DNA of 64,000 nt from Glaciimonas immobilis (lineage in GTDB: Bacteria > Pseudomonadota > Gammaproteobacteria > Burkholderiales > Burkholderiaceae_D). The notes below the pieces were generated by a model. It did no database searches. It was not told where the DNA came from and saw nothing but the letters and a program-made list of their open reading frames with translations. The stretch covers positions 455,369 to 519,368 of the forward strand of contig NZ_JAAOZT010000009.1 of the NCBI RefSeq assembly GCF_011947285.1, given 5' to 3'. The stretch's first letter is position 1, and each line of letters starts with the position of its first letter. This document shows positions 37,901-47,205 of the stretch, piece after piece. The position numbers and the translations under genes were made by a program.

Positions 37901-38000
37901 TATTGATTTTCGCGACTTTTTATACTTTTCGTGAATTTTAAGCATCACGTAAATCAATAAATAAATAGAAAGATAATAGTAAGACCACAGGAGACTTTTG

Positions 38001-38978
38001 ATGAATACCGTTAATGCGCGTATGTGCCGCCGCACCCGTCTAAAACTAATAGCTGCCACCATTCTGGTATGCGCTTTACCCGCCATTAGTCCGCCTGCCA
38101 TGGCGCAGACCAAGCCTAAAGTTGCATTGGTCATGAAGTCACTTGCCAATGAATTCTTTTTAAATATGGAAACCGGCGCTAAAGACAATCAGAAAGCTAA
38201 TGCCTCCAAGTATGATTTAATCGTCAACGGCATCAAGGACGAAACTGACACTTCCAACCAGATTAAGATCGTTGAGCAAATGATCATTGCCAAGGTCAAC
38301 GGCATGGTGATCGCACCCGCTGATTCAAAAGCACTGGTACCAGTGATCAAGAAAGCGATCGATGCTGGCATTATCGTGGTGAATATTGATAACAAGCTCG
38401 ACGATGGCGCGCTCAAGGAAAAAGGTATCGTCGTGCCGTTCGTCGGTCCGGATAATCGGATGGGTGCCAAACTGGTCGGCGACTATCTCGGCAAGCAAAT
38501 CAAACGCGGCGATAAAGTCGGCATCATAGAAGGTGTTTCGTCCACCTTTAATGCCCAACAACGCACTGCCGGATTTCAGGATGCGATGAAAGCTGTCGGC
38601 GCAAACGTGGTCAGCGTCCAGTCTGGTCAATGGGAGCTCGACCCGGGCAACAAAGTGGCTGCGGCGATGCTCAATGCGCATCCCGATATTAAGGCGCTGT
38701 TAGCTGGCAACGATAACATGGCACTCGGTGCGGTCGCGGCAGTACGCGCAGCGGGCAAAACGGGCAAAGTATTAGTCGTAGGGTACGATAATATCAATGC
38801 CATCAAACCGATGCTAAAGGATGGTCGTGTACTTGGGACCGTTGATCAGTTTGGCTCGCAACAAGCGGTATTTGGCATCGAGACGGTGTTGAAGGCAATC
38901 GCTGACAAGAAGTCGCAGTCTAGTCTTTCGGGCGTAGTCGAAACCAAAGTACAGCTAGTAACTAAAGACACCAAGTAA
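38001..38978 (+). CDS. rbsB: Ribose ABC transporter substrate-binding protein
   Basis: A 325-residue periplasmic binding protein of the ribose/galactose family. A twin-arginine-like charged start (CRRTRLKLIAAT) and hydrophobic segment end at PPAMAQ. The mature protein shows KVALVMKSLANEFFLNMETGAKD, NGMVIAPADSKALVPVIKKA, VVNIDNKLDD and GNDNMALGAVAAVRAAGK, all typical. ATG 38001 is preceded by AGGAG with seven-base spacing. It is the first gene of the rbs operon and supplies RbsAC with ribose. Confidence 0.92.
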   Translation: MNTVNARMCRRTRLKLIAATILVCALPAISPPAMAQTKPKVALVMKSLANEFFLNMETGAKDNQKANASKYDLIVNGIKDETDTSNQIKIVEQMIIAKVNGMVIAPADSKALVPVIKKAIDAGIIVVNIDNKLDDGALKEKGIVVPFVGPDNRMGAKLVGDYLGKQIKRGDKVGIIEGVSSTFNAQQRTAGFQDAMKAVGANVVSVQSGQWELDPGNKVAAAMLNAHPDIKALLAGNDNMALGAVAAVRAAGKTGKVLVVGYDNINAIKPMLKDGRVLGTVDQFGSQQAVFGIETVLKAIADKKSQSSLSGVVETKVQLVTKDTK

Positions 38979-39206
38979 CACTTTTCAGGTTTACGTAAAT
39001 CTGACCGACGGCGTTCTGCTTTCTTGCCGCATTAGCGTACTGTCTGCATCGGCAGAGTTGGGCAACCCGTCGCTGGTACGGTTTTGCGTAAGGCCGGCGT
39101 TGTCTGAATTGCTTCCAGGCGTTGTTTTTCTTATCTTAACGCAGTGCGGTATTCGTCGGCTTGATGCCCCAATTAATGTATTTACAATACCGCCGGTGGA
39201 GGCCGC

Positions 39207-40826
39207 ATGCCCGCTGCAACGCACATTTTACAGAATAAAATACCAGCCTCGTTCATCGATGCGCATACTGGAGCAGCAGCACCGTTATTAGCGCTCACCA
39301 ACATCGGCAAAAATTATGTAGTGCCGGTTTTGGGCGGCGTGTCGATGCAGATTTGCGCCGGTCAGGTATTGGCATTGACCGGTGAAAATGGTGCAGGTAA
39401 AAGTACCCTATCGAAAATTGTGTGCGGCTTGATTTCAGCCACTCAAGGCAGCATGTTACTGGACGGTCAGGCGTATCAGCCTGCCTCGCGCCAGGCTGCA
39501 GAAAAACTCGGCATTCGGATGGTGATGCAGGAACTGAATTTGATTCCTACCCTGAGCATTGCCGAAAATCTCTATTTGCAGCAGTTACCAAGTCGTTTCG
39601 GCTGGATTGACCGCTCGCGTCTGGAAGCAATGGCGCGGACGCAAATGACTGCCGTTGGTTTGGCCGATATTGATCCATGGACGCAGGTCGGTGATCTGGG
39701 CGTAGGTCACCAGCAAATGGTTGAAATCGCTCGTAACTTGATCGGTGATTGTCGCTTGCTGGTATTGGATGAGCCGACCGCGATGCTGACCGATCGCGAG
39801 GTTGAATTGTTGTTTTTGCAGATCGCCCGATTGAAGGCGGAGGGCGTCGCGATTGTCTACATCTCACACCGGCTGGAAGAACTTAAGCGCGTAGCCGACC
39901 GGATTGCCGTGTTGCGCGATGGTGAGCTGGTGTGCGACGCCGACATTCAAGGTTATTCCAGCGACGATCTGGTGCGATTAATGGTGGGACGTAACGTGGA
40001 TATTGAGCGCGAACATAGCGTTCGGACCTTCGGTGCGCCGTTGTTACGCGTTCGTGACCTGGGCCGCCATGGCGTTGTGCATCCGACCTCGTTTGATCTG
40101 CGCGCTGGAGAAATTTTAGGTATTGCTGGCTTGATTGGATCGGGCCGCACTGAATTGCTGCGCCTGATTTTTGGTGCGGATCGCGCCGATCAGGGCGAAT
40201 TATTCTTCGGCGACAATACCACCGCTACTAACATACACTCGCCCAAAATGGCGATCGCCGCCGGTCTCGCAATGATCACGGAAGACCGCAAAGGGCAAGG
40301 CCTTTTGCTATCGCAATCCATTGCCGCCAATACGACGCTGGCAAAATTAGACAGCGTTAGCAGTGTTGGCTGGATCGATAGTGCGGCGGAAGGTGCCGTA
40401 GCCGACGACTATATCGGACGTTTAAAAGTGCGCTGTCGGAGTAGCGCCCAAGCGGTCGGCGAATTATCGGGTGGCAATCAGCAAAAGGTGGTGATTGCCC
40501 GTTGGCTCTACCGCGATTGCCCGATCATGTTGTTCGACGAGCCGACGCGCGGAATCGACATTGGCGCCAAGTTTGAGATTTATCAGTTGCTGGCAGAACT
40601 GGCTTGCCAAGGTAAAGGATTAGTGATTGTTTCCAGCGATTTGCGCGAATTGATGCTAATTAGTGACCGCATAGCCGTTATGAGTGCGGGCCACATGGTG
40701 ATGACTTTTGAGCGCGGAGCGTGGAGTCAGGACGCGATTTTGCAAGCAGCGTTTAGCGGGTATGCGAAGGCAAAGGACGATCCATCTGGAGAGACGGTTG
40801 CTGGCAATGCCATGCGTGCGGGATGA
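39207..40826 (+). CDS. rbsA: Ribose ABC transporter ATP-binding protein
   Basis: A 539-residue double-ATPase of the monosaccharide ABC importer family. The first nucleotide-binding domain has Walker A GENGAGKST, LGVGHQQMVEIARNL and LLVLDEPTAMLTD. The second has the usual degenerate P-loop (GLIGSGRTELL) but an intact signature (LSGGNQQKVVIARWL) and Walker B (IMLFDEPTRGIDIG), as in RbsA. The start has a GGTGGAGG site. A 228-base gap separates it from rbsB. Together with RbsC it forms the cytoplasmic side of the ribose importer. Confidence 0.93.
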   Translation: MPAATHILQNKIPASFIDAHTGAAAPLLALTNIGKNYVVPVLGGVSMQICAGQVLALTGENGAGKSTLSKIVCGLISATQGSMLLDGQAYQPASRQAAEKLGIRMVMQELNLIPTLSIAENLYLQQLPSRFGWIDRSRLEAMARTQMTAVGLADIDPWTQVGDLGVGHQQMVEIARNLIGDCRLLVLDEPTAMLTDREVELLFLQIARLKAEGVAIVYISHRLEELKRVADRIAVLRDGELVCDADIQGYSSDDLVRLMVGRNVDIEREHSVRTFGAPLLRVRDLGRHGVVHPTSFDLRAGEILGIAGLIGSGRTELLRLIFGADRADQGELFFGDNTTATNIHSPKMAIAAGLAMITEDRKGQGLLLSQSIAANTTLAKLDSVSSVGWIDSAAEGAVADDYIGRLKVRCRSSAQAVGELSGGNQQKVVIARWLYRDCPIMLFDEPTRGIDIGAKFEIYQLLAELACQGKGLVIVSSDLRELMLISDRIAVMSAGHMVMTFERGAWSQDAILQAAFSGYAKAKDDPSGETVAGNAMRAG

Positions 40827-40851
40827 TTCACTATGCTCCTTAAACTGTTCT

Positions 40852-40887
40852 CTTGCTCTATCGCTTGCTCTATCGCTTGCTCCATAG
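40852..40887 (+). repeat. 12-bp tandem repeat between rbsA and rbsC
   Basis: Three units of CTTGCTCTATCG, the last diverged to CTTGCTCCATAG, in the 116-base rbsA-rbsC gap. Its function is unknown; it could form RNA structure or be a slippage product. Confidence 0.8.
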
Positions 40888-40942
40888 CTAGCTCAATGAG
40901 CATTTCTTGTGTCCAGCGTATAACTTTTTTTAAATACTGATA

Positions 40943-41905
40943 ATGACAAATACTTCTCTAAAAACAGCGATGTCCGGCATGATTAATTACATCGGGCTGA
41001 TTGGTGCGCTTTTGGCGATGTGTGCTTTGTTTTCTGTGTTGAGCGAAAACTTTCTGACGATGGAAACCTTTAAAACGCTTTCCAACGATATTCCGACTTT
41101 GGTGGTGATGGCAGTTGGCATGACGTTCGTCCTGATTATTGGCGGTATCGATCTGTCGGTCGGCTCGGTACTGGCGCTGGCGGCATCCGTATTATCGACG
41201 GCGATGGTGCAATGGGGTTGGGGTTTGTTTCCCGCTTGCGTACTAGGTGTTCTGGCCGCGACATTGTGCGGCGCGGTCACCGGTACCATCTCGGTCGGAT
41301 GGCGCATACCTTCTTTTATCGTCTCGCTGGGCGTGCTGGAGATTGCCCGTGGAATGGCCTATCAAGTCACCAATTCTCGCACCGTGTACATCGGCAGCGC
41401 GGTAGATTCGATCAGCTCGCCAATTGCATTCGGCTTGTCTCCCGCATTTTTGGCTGCGCTGCTGACTGTTATCGCCGGGCAACTGGTCCTCACCAAGACT
41501 GTCGTGGGTCGGCACTGGATCGGCATCGGCACCAATGAAGAAGCGATGCGGCTGGCCGGTATCAATCCGCGTCCTAGTAAAATAATGGTGTTTGCATTGA
41601 TGGGGTTGTTAGCAGGCGTCGGGGCGCTGTTTCAGGTGTCACGACTGGAAGCGGCCGATCCTAACGGTGGCGTGGGCCTGGAGTTACAGGTGATTGCAGC
41701 GGTGGTCATTGGCGGAACTAGCCTGATGGGTGGACGTGGCTCGGTAGTGAGCACATTCATCGGCGTACTAATTATTTCCGTACTGGAAGCAGGGCTGGCG
41801 CAAGTCGGTGTTAGTGAACCGATGAAGCGCATTATCACCGGCGTGGTGATCGTTGCCGCGGTCGTGTTTGATGCGTATCGCCGGCGCAACGAGCGTGCCG
41901 CATAA
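40943..41905 (+). CDS. rbsC: Ribose ABC transporter permease
   Basis: A 320-residue inner-membrane permease with about eight to ten hydrophobic segments. Family motifs are visible: TFVLIIGGIDLSVGSVLALA near the N-terminus and the cytoplasmic loop GINPRPSKIMVFALMGLLAG, then GVGLELQVIAAVVIGGTSLMGGRGS. Length is typical of RbsC. No good ribosome-binding site is visible. Confidence 0.93.
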   Translation: MTNTSLKTAMSGMINYIGLIGALLAMCALFSVLSENFLTMETFKTLSNDIPTLVVMAVGMTFVLIIGGIDLSVGSVLALAASVLSTAMVQWGWGLFPACVLGVLAATLCGAVTGTISVGWRIPSFIVSLGVLEIARGMAYQVTNSRTVYIGSAVDSISSPIAFGLSPAFLAALLTVIAGQLVLTKTVVGRHWIGIGTNEEAMRLAGINPRPSKIMVFALMGLLAGVGALFQVSRLEAADPNGGVGLELQVIAAVVIGGTSLMGGRGSVVSTFIGVLIISVLEAGLAQVGVSEPMKRIITGVVIVAAVVFDAYRRRNERAA

Positions 41906-42058
41906 GGGTTCAATTTCAGGCGCAGAATGGTCGCTGGATTAGTCATTTTTTTTAAATTCATAGCAAATGAGAACTTAGTAGGGATGCAATTTCAACTCAG
42001 CTTTTACTTGATGTAGACGTAACTCAGATTAAATACAGATGCATCTTAATAAAATCAC

Positions 42059-43069
42059 ATGGCTACTATAAAAGAAGTAGCGCGGGAGGCGGGGGTTTCC
42101 TACACCACCGTGTCGCACGTGCTCAATCGGACCCGGCCCGTCAGCGACGACGCGCGCGCGCGTGTAATTGCAGCCGCAGATGCGCTGGGTTACGTACCTA
42201 GCGCATTAGCACGGTCATTAAAAAGTAAGACGACCGGTACGATTGGGTTGATCATTCCGAATAATACCAATCCCTATTTTTCAGAGGTTGCGCGCGGAAT
42301 TGAAGACAGTTGTTACGCTGCCGGTTATAGCGTCATCTTGTGCAACTCGGACGATGATCCCGCCAAGCAGCGCGACTATTTGAATATGCTATTGACCAAG
42401 CGCTGCGACGGTCTGATCGTTGCGATGTTGGGTGTGGCCGACAGTGAATTGCTGCGCAAAATGAAAGTACCTGCGGTGCTGCTGGATCGCGCGAGGAAAG
42501 ACCTCGCAGATGATCTGGCGATTGATCTGGTGGAGGTGGATAACGCTGGCGGCGGGGCGTTGGCTGCCCAGCACCTGTTGACACTGGGACGCACCCGCAT
42601 CGCCTGCATTGGCGGTCCCGAAAGCATCGCGATTTCACGCGAGCGGATCGCCGGTTTGCGGCAGACGCTCGCGCAAGCTGGCACGCTATTGTCCGCGGCG
42701 CTATGTGTCTCTGGCGACTTTACCAGCGCTGGGGGTTACGCAGCGGCGTGTGGTTTGCTGGACCTGGTGCCATCGCAACGCCCTGACGCCATTTTTTGCT
42801 GTAACGATTTGATGGCTATCGGCGCGTTACGGGCTGCGGCGGAACGCGGTATTGCGGTGCCGCAAGCGTTGGCGGTGATTGGTTTTGATGATATTAATCT
42901 TGCGCAATTTGTGCACCCGCCATTGACTAGCGTTGCACAGAATACGCGTAAATTGGGGCAACTGACCGCAGAGTGTCTACTTGCGCGTATTGCACACCCG
43001 GAGATGACATCGCAAAGGCACACGATCGTGCCGGAGTTGCATGTCAGAGGTTCGACGGTAAGCGATTAG
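42059..43069 (+). CDS. rbsR: LacI-family ribose operon repressor
   Basis: A 336-residue regulator. The N-terminal helix-turn-helix (ATIKEVAREAGVSYTTVSHVLN) and hinge helix (SALARSLKS) are typical, followed by the sugar-binding domain (GLIIPNNTNPYFSEVARGIED, CNDLMAIGALRAAAERG, VIGFDDINLAQFVHPPLTSV). Its place inside the rbs cluster indicates ribose as effector. The palindrome at 37885-37900 is a candidate binding site. Confidence 0.92.
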   Translation: MATIKEVAREAGVSYTTVSHVLNRTRPVSDDARARVIAAADALGYVPSALARSLKSKTTGTIGLIIPNNTNPYFSEVARGIEDSCYAAGYSVILCNSDDDPAKQRDYLNMLLTKRCDGLIVAMLGVADSELLRKMKVPAVLLDRARKDLADDLAIDLVEVDNAGGGALAAQHLLTLGRTRIACIGGPESIAISRERIAGLRQTLAQAGTLLSAALCVSGDFTSAGGYAAACGLLDLVPSQRPDAIFCCNDLMAIGALRAAAERGIAVPQALAVIGFDDINLAQFVHPPLTSVAQNTRKLGQLTAECLLARIAHPEMTSQRHTIVPELHVRGSTVSD

Positions 43070-43119
43070 GTAGGTGTTTCAGGTGAATGACTTCCACTGA
43101 GCTACTTAAAAATTAAAGC

Positions 43120-44058
43120 ATGAGAAAGCAGCAAATGATTGTTGTCATCGGCAGTATTAATATGGATTTGGTGATGCGCGTGCCACGCATGCCGCATCCG
43201 GGCGAAACCTTGTCGGGAGGCGTGTTTCAGACCATTCCCGGGGGTAAGGGCGCCAATCAGGCGGTTGCGTGTGCACGCCTCAGTCGGCAACGCGGCAACG
43301 TGGCGATGATCGCTTGTCTTGGCGACGATGCTTTTGGGGCACAACTACGCGCCGCGCTACGGCATGAAGCGATTGACGATACGCATGTGCATACGATTGC
43401 TGGCATGTCATCGGGGGTAGCGGCAATTTCGGTGGATGACAATGGCCAAAACAGCATCGCGCTGGCCGCCGGTGCCAACGCTGCACTGCTGCCCGCACAT
43501 ATTGATGCCGCACAGGATTTGATTGCACAGGCGCACGTGGTTGTGCTGCAGCTAGAATCTCCGATGGCAACCGTAGCGCATGCGATACGGTTGGCGCACG
43601 GAATGGGCAAGATCGTGGTCTTGAATCCGGCCCCGGCGCAAACCTTGCCGACTACACTGTTGCGCCAGCTGACGTATCTTATTCCCAATGAAATTGAAGC
43701 AGCGATGCTTGTAGGGCAGACCGCTACCACGCTGGAGGATGATAGCGAGGTTGATGCCGTCATCGCCAGACTTCGCGAGATAGGGTGTGCCAGGATTTTA
43801 GTAACGCTGGGTGCCAAAGGGGTACGCGCCGCGCTAGCGAACGGTATCCAGCACTTTACCGCACAGCCAGCCAACCCAATTGATACGACTGCCGCAGGCG
43901 ATACCTTCATTGGTGGCTTTGTCGCTGCGCTGGCAGACGGTGAAAGCGAGGAGGCAGCGATTGATTTCGGTCAACGCGCAGCCGCCAGCAGCGTGGCGCG
44001 CGTTGGCGCACAAACTTCCATTCCGTACCGCCGTGACTTATTGCCGGCTGCAAACTAA
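43120..44058 (+). CDS. rbsK: Ribokinase
   Basis: A 312-residue PfkB-family kinase that phosphorylates ribose at O5. The first signature IPGGKGANQAVACARL binds sugar, and the second, DTTAAGDTFIGGFVAAL, holds the catalytic Asp and anion hole. NMDLVMRVPRMPHPGET at the N-terminus is typical of RbsK. An ATG nine bases upstream of GTTGTCATCGG (43135) is an alternative start. It channels imported ribose to the pentose phosphate pathway. Confidence 0.94.
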   Translation: MRKQQMIVVIGSINMDLVMRVPRMPHPGETLSGGVFQTIPGGKGANQAVACARLSRQRGNVAMIACLGDDAFGAQLRAALRHEAIDDTHVHTIAGMSSGVAAISVDDNGQNSIALAAGANAALLPAHIDAAQDLIAQAHVVVLQLESPMATVAHAIRLAHGMGKIVVLNPAPAQTLPTTLLRQLTYLIPNEIEAAMLVGQTATTLEDDSEVDAVIARLREIGCARILVTLGAKGVRAALANGIQHFTAQPANPIDTTAAGDTFIGGFVAALADGESEEAAIDFGQRAAASSVARVGAQTSIPYRRDLLPAAN

Positions 44059-44124
44059 GCTTTGGCACGCGATGTGAAGATGGTGAGTATTCAAATTAAA
44101 TACATAGACCAAAGCGATTAAACC

Positions 44125-44517
44125 ATGAAAAAAACACCACTACTCAACATTGCCTTATCGCAGCTAATCGCCTCACTGGGTCACGGTGACATGGTTGTGA
44201 TCGGAGATGCCGGTTTGCCGGTCCCGCCCGGCGTAGCGCTGATCGATCTGGCGCTGACACATGGCGTGCCCAGCTTTATCGATACGCTGAAGACGACATT
44301 GAGTGAAATGCAGGTGGAGCATCACATTGTTGCTGACGCGCTATCGGACCAAAGTCCAGAGTTGGCTGCGGAAATTACCACTTTTGGCTTGCCTGACCAG
44401 CGCGTGGTATCGCATGCCGAGTTCAAGCAATTAACCCGCGCGGCACGCGCTATCGTCCGGACCGGCGAATGCACGCCGTATGCGAATATCATTTTAGTTG
44501 CCGGTGTGGTGTTTTGA
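44125..44517 (+). CDS. rbsD: D-ribose pyranase
   Basis: A 130-residue RbsD, which interconverts pyranose and furanose forms of ribose so that ribokinase can use the sugar. Visible motifs are LIASLGHGDMVVIGDAGLPV with the catalytic His, VPSFIDTLKTTL, and the C-terminal TGECTPYANIILVAGVVF. Length and ending are typical. It is the last gene of the operon. Confidence 0.95.
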   Translation: MKKTPLLNIALSQLIASLGHGDMVVIGDAGLPVPPGVALIDLALTHGVPSFIDTLKTTLSEMQVEHHIVADALSDQSPELAAEITTFGLPDQRVVSHAEFKQLTRAARAIVRTGECTPYANIILVAGVVF

Positions 44518-44608
44518 GCCGTAATTTGAAGGTACGATTTGCGTAGCAATAAATATACAACGCCCGGAAACTTAATAAAGAGGCATATTCCCCGGGTACA
44601 ATAACGCT

Positions 44609-44827
44609 ATGAATATTTCATTGCCTGAGCTCGAAGAAGCCATTAATTATTGGCGCACCCAACGTCCCGCCATTGGTGAGGAGTGCGCGTTGTCACCCGA
44701 GGTTAACGCCTTGGCGACCGTGTATGCGTTGATGATTTTCAATCAGGTATCGAGCATCGCATTGGAGTCGATTGACGCTATTTCCCAAAAGTTGATCGCC
44801 GTGTGGCGCAGCCATCAAACCGCTTAA
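44609..44827 (+). CDS. DUF3717 family protein
   Basis: A 72-residue protein of the DUF3717 family known from Burkholderiales. It starts MNISLPELEEAINYWRTQRP and has the SPEVNALATVYALMIF block typical of the family. It is alpha-helical in appearance, with no membrane segment. Its function is unknown. It converges with the radical SAM gene. Confidence 0.85.
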   Translation: MNISLPELEEAINYWRTQRPAIGEECALSPEVNALATVYALMIFNQVSSIALESIDAISQKLIAVWRSHQTA

Positions 44828-44938
44828 CGGTGAACGCAGTTGACATTGACGATGAAGATTAGCCCGCCGGGCATGCGTTAAATACGATATTTGCACCGGT
44901 AATCCCCATCATTTCAGTGCTAATTTCAGTTTCCGACA

Positions 44939-46462
44939 TCATGCCGTCAAATGCCGCGCCTGCCGCTGCGGCGCGACTGTCGGCGCATGCTCTGCCGCGA
45001 TAACCGGCTTGGGCGCGTTAGGCAATTTAGGCGGTTGACCGGCGTAATCCGTACTCAACACCGCATTCACGCTGGCGTCACTCAGTCCCTGCAACCGCAA
45101 CCATTGTCCGACTAACCCAGCCAGTCGATCCATCGCGATACGGTGCGTTGCATCGGTCTTTTTATACAACCAATCCGAGAACGCCATAAAGCTGAAGAAC
45201 GGTGTATCGCCCAAAATGATCGGCAACGTATGGGCAAAGCGGCCGGAGTTAGCTACCAGGTCCCAATAACGGGAAAATCGCACCAACCGCTGCATCGTGG
45301 CGAAGTCGATCAGGTTGGTGGCAAGGATGGTATACGGCGGATGCGGGTCGAACACCAGACCGAAAGTCTGCGTATGCCGAATGATCGGCGTCCCGCGCAA
45401 GCGCTTCAAGATACCGAATTGAATTTCATGCGGTTCCAGTGCCACCAGCTTATCGAATCCGCGGGCGAAACTATCGACGTCCTCGCCCGGCAAGCCAGCG
45501 ATCAAATCCACGTGCAAATGGGCGTGCGACTCAGTGATCAGCCAGCGTATATTGTCGGCGGCTTTCTGATTGTTTTGTTTGCGACTGACCAGTGCCTGTA
45601 CGTCAGGATTGAAACTTTGAATACCGATCTCAAATTGCAAAGCGCCAGCAGGAAATTTAGTAATTGCTTCTTTTAACGCGTCCGGCAAATGATCGGGAAC
45701 TAGCTCAAAGTGGGCAAACACAGGATCGTCTGGATGCGCTTCCAGTTTATCCAAAAAGAACTGCAATATCTTGAGACTGGTTTTAACGTTCAGATTGAAA
45801 GTACGATCAACAAACTTGAACAGTCTGGCACCGCGCGCGTGCAACGACTCTAATTCCGCCAAAAAATTATCCAGCGCAAACGGCCACGCGGTCTTGTCTA
45901 AAGCAGACAAACAAAATTCACATTTGAACGGACACCCGCGCGATGCTTCGACATATAACGTGCGATGGGCGATGTCATGGTCGCTATATAGTGAATACGG
46001 CAGCGCGATATCTTCCATCGGCGGTTGTTTGCCGATATGCGTTTTCATCAACGGCTTGGGGCCTTTGATGATTTGCTGACAGAGATCGGGGAAGGTGATG
46101 TCACCCCAACCGGTGACCAGATAGTCGGCGAGTTTGACGATCTGCTGCTGGTCAGACTCGTAAGATACTTCCGGACCGCCCAGCACAATGATGATCTCGG
46201 GCGCAACGCATTTCAGCATTGCCACGACCTTGGTGCATTCTTCGATATTCCAGATGTAGACCCCAAATCCGATAATTGTGGTGCTGCCGTCGGTCGCTTT
46301 GTGGGCCAATAACTTTTCGACGATATCGGTGGTTTTTGCCCCAATGACAAATTCGTGCAACTGGGTTTGATCGCGCAGGTCACCCATATTGGCTTGCAGG
46401 TAACGTAAACCTAGCGAGGCATGGGAATAACGGGCGTTAAGCGTGGACAAAAGGATGGTCAT
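44939..46462 (-). CDS. B12-binding domain radical SAM protein (DUF4080-type)
   Basis: A 507-residue enzyme with an N-terminal cobalamin-binding-like domain (LSTLNARYSHASLGLRYL, VLGGPEVSYE) and a radical SAM core with the iron-sulfur motif RGCPFKCEFC. A C-terminal DUF4080-like part follows. The frame is open to 46675, but ATG 46462 begins the family N-terminus. Its substrate is unknown. It lies downstream of the double-glycine peptide array on the same strand, and a damaged piece of it has been copied into the array (47780-48180). It may be an ordinary housekeeping gene rather than a peptide-modifying enzyme. Confidence 0.85.
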   Translation of the reverse strand: MTILLSTLNARYSHASLGLRYLQANMGDLRDQTQLHEFVIGAKTTDIVEKLLAHKATDGSTTIIGFGVYIWNIEECTKVVAMLKCVAPEIIIVLGGPEVSYESDQQQIVKLADYLVTGWGDITFPDLCQQIIKGPKPLMKTHIGKQPPMEDIALPYSLYSDHDIAHRTLYVEASRGCPFKCEFCLSALDKTAWPFALDNFLAELESLHARGARLFKFVDRTFNLNVKTSLKILQFFLDKLEAHPDDPVFAHFELVPDHLPDALKEAITKFPAGALQFEIGIQSFNPDVQALVSRKQNNQKAADNIRWLITESHAHLHVDLIAGLPGEDVDSFARGFDKLVALEPHEIQFGILKRLRGTPIIRHTQTFGLVFDPHPPYTILATNLIDFATMQRLVRFSRYWDLVANSGRFAHTLPIILGDTPFFSFMAFSDWLYKKTDATHRIAMDRLAGLVGQWLRLQGLSDASVNAVLSTDYAGQPPKLPNAPKPVIAAEHAPTVAPQRQARHLTA

Positions 46463-46737
46463 GGTGAGGGCTTGCCGTGCGAGCAATAAGTCTGATTGAT
46501 GCACGATTTTACGCGTCTTGAGAGGGATCGACGTTTTATTGTCAGAAGGGGGGAGATTGGGGATTGAGGGGTTTACGGCGGGGTCTCTGCTTTGGGGGTA
46601 TAAATGCACGCATAACATAAAGCTCATATCGCCTTTGGTAACGGCTAGAATCAAAGGATTATATGGTGAAGGCATGAAAAAAGTTGCTCATATCTGAGCA
46701 ACCACGTTGATGACGTTCAGTTATCGTAAATAGCATT

Positions 46738-46773
46738 AAAAAGCGGCTTAGCTAATGCTGGTCGGCTTTTTTT
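46738..46773. terminator. Hairpin terminator between the peptide array and the radical SAM gene
   Basis: AAAAAGC ... GCTTTTTTT arms with imperfect internal pairing around TAAT. It could terminate the minus-strand peptide transcripts before the radical SAM gene, arguing that the two are separate transcription units. Confidence 0.5.
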
Positions 46774-46792
46774 AGCGATGGCACCAACTTTT

Positions 46793-47015
46793 TTATGCGG
46801 GTTTTGGCGTGATAGTCGTGTTGGCTATCCCTTCGACAATTAGGGCATCGGAAGTGACTGCGCCATTAAATACATAAACCTTGGTCGTAGCCCCGTTAAC
46901 GTCGCTAGTGGCTATAACAACTGTGGTTTTTCAAGGCCGAATCGGGAGAGGACGCACCGCCAGCGACGGCCTCCAGTTCTGCCGGTTGCAAAAGGATTAT
47001 ATTGTGATGATTCAT
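46793..47015 (-). pseudogene. Double-glycine-leader peptide precursor, frameshifted
   Basis: ATG 47015 begins leader MNHHNIILLQPAELEAVAGG, very like the peptide at 50119. As read, the frame stops at 46905 after 36 residues. A five-A run (minus strand; 46927-46931) suggests slippage: with one base fewer the frame continues as TTVVIATSDVNGATTKVYVF and on to TITPKPA, ending at 46793, a 73-residue precursor with a core of about 53 residues. Either the gene is inactivated or the run is a sequencing or assembly error. The upstream sequence shares AAATAGTGTTTTAACTAC with the 50119 gene. Confidence 0.7.
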
Positions 47016-47062
47016 GATATCCACCTCTTAAGTAGTTAAAACACTATTTATCGAGTAAAACT

Positions 47063-47174
47063 TTTAAAAGTTTAAGATTTTTTAATCAACAATCCATACT
47101 GCCCTGCACTTTTTTCCAGTGCAAGTATCACCACCGCCACGTCATTCGGACCGCCCAGAGTGTGTTGATTTTCT
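47063..47174 (-). repeat. Type II repeat, copy 1
   Basis: About 110 bases also found at 48597-48721 and 48967-49092. On the minus strand it encodes the end of a conserved frame (QHTLGGPNDVAVVILALEKS) closing just upstream of a peptide leader. It contains the hairpin TGCACT...AGTGCA. Confidence 0.85.
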
Positions 47175-47205
47175 GGGAGGTGGCATTAGCCTCTTTTTTA
47201 ATCGA

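Larger units (their letters stand above)
37187..38000. other. Long gap before the ribose operon
   Basis: 814 bases with no supported gene. It holds a terminator (37729-37761), AT-rich tracts with GATTTTTCT motifs (37540-37600) resembling those in the other upstream regions here, and a palindrome at 37885-37900 near the rbsB promoter. The ribosome-binding site of rbsB is AGGAG at 37989. Confidence 0.5.

Noticed and set aside
37623..38188. Two overlapping minus-strand frames upstream of rbsB
   Set aside because: They cover the terminator and operator candidate and have no protein-like features.
43257..43910. 217-codon minus-strand frame within rbsK
   Set aside because: Antisense to an intact ribokinase; no recognisable motifs.
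45143..45676. 177-codon plus-strand frame inside the radical SAM gene
   Set aside because: Antisense shadow; the minus-strand protein has all family motifs.
44939..46462. Radical SAM protein as a dedicated peptide-modifying maturase
   Set aside because: It resembles a widespread B12-binding DUF4080 family, a terminator-like hairpin separates it from the array, and the cores lack cysteine-rich maturation motifs; kept only as an open question.
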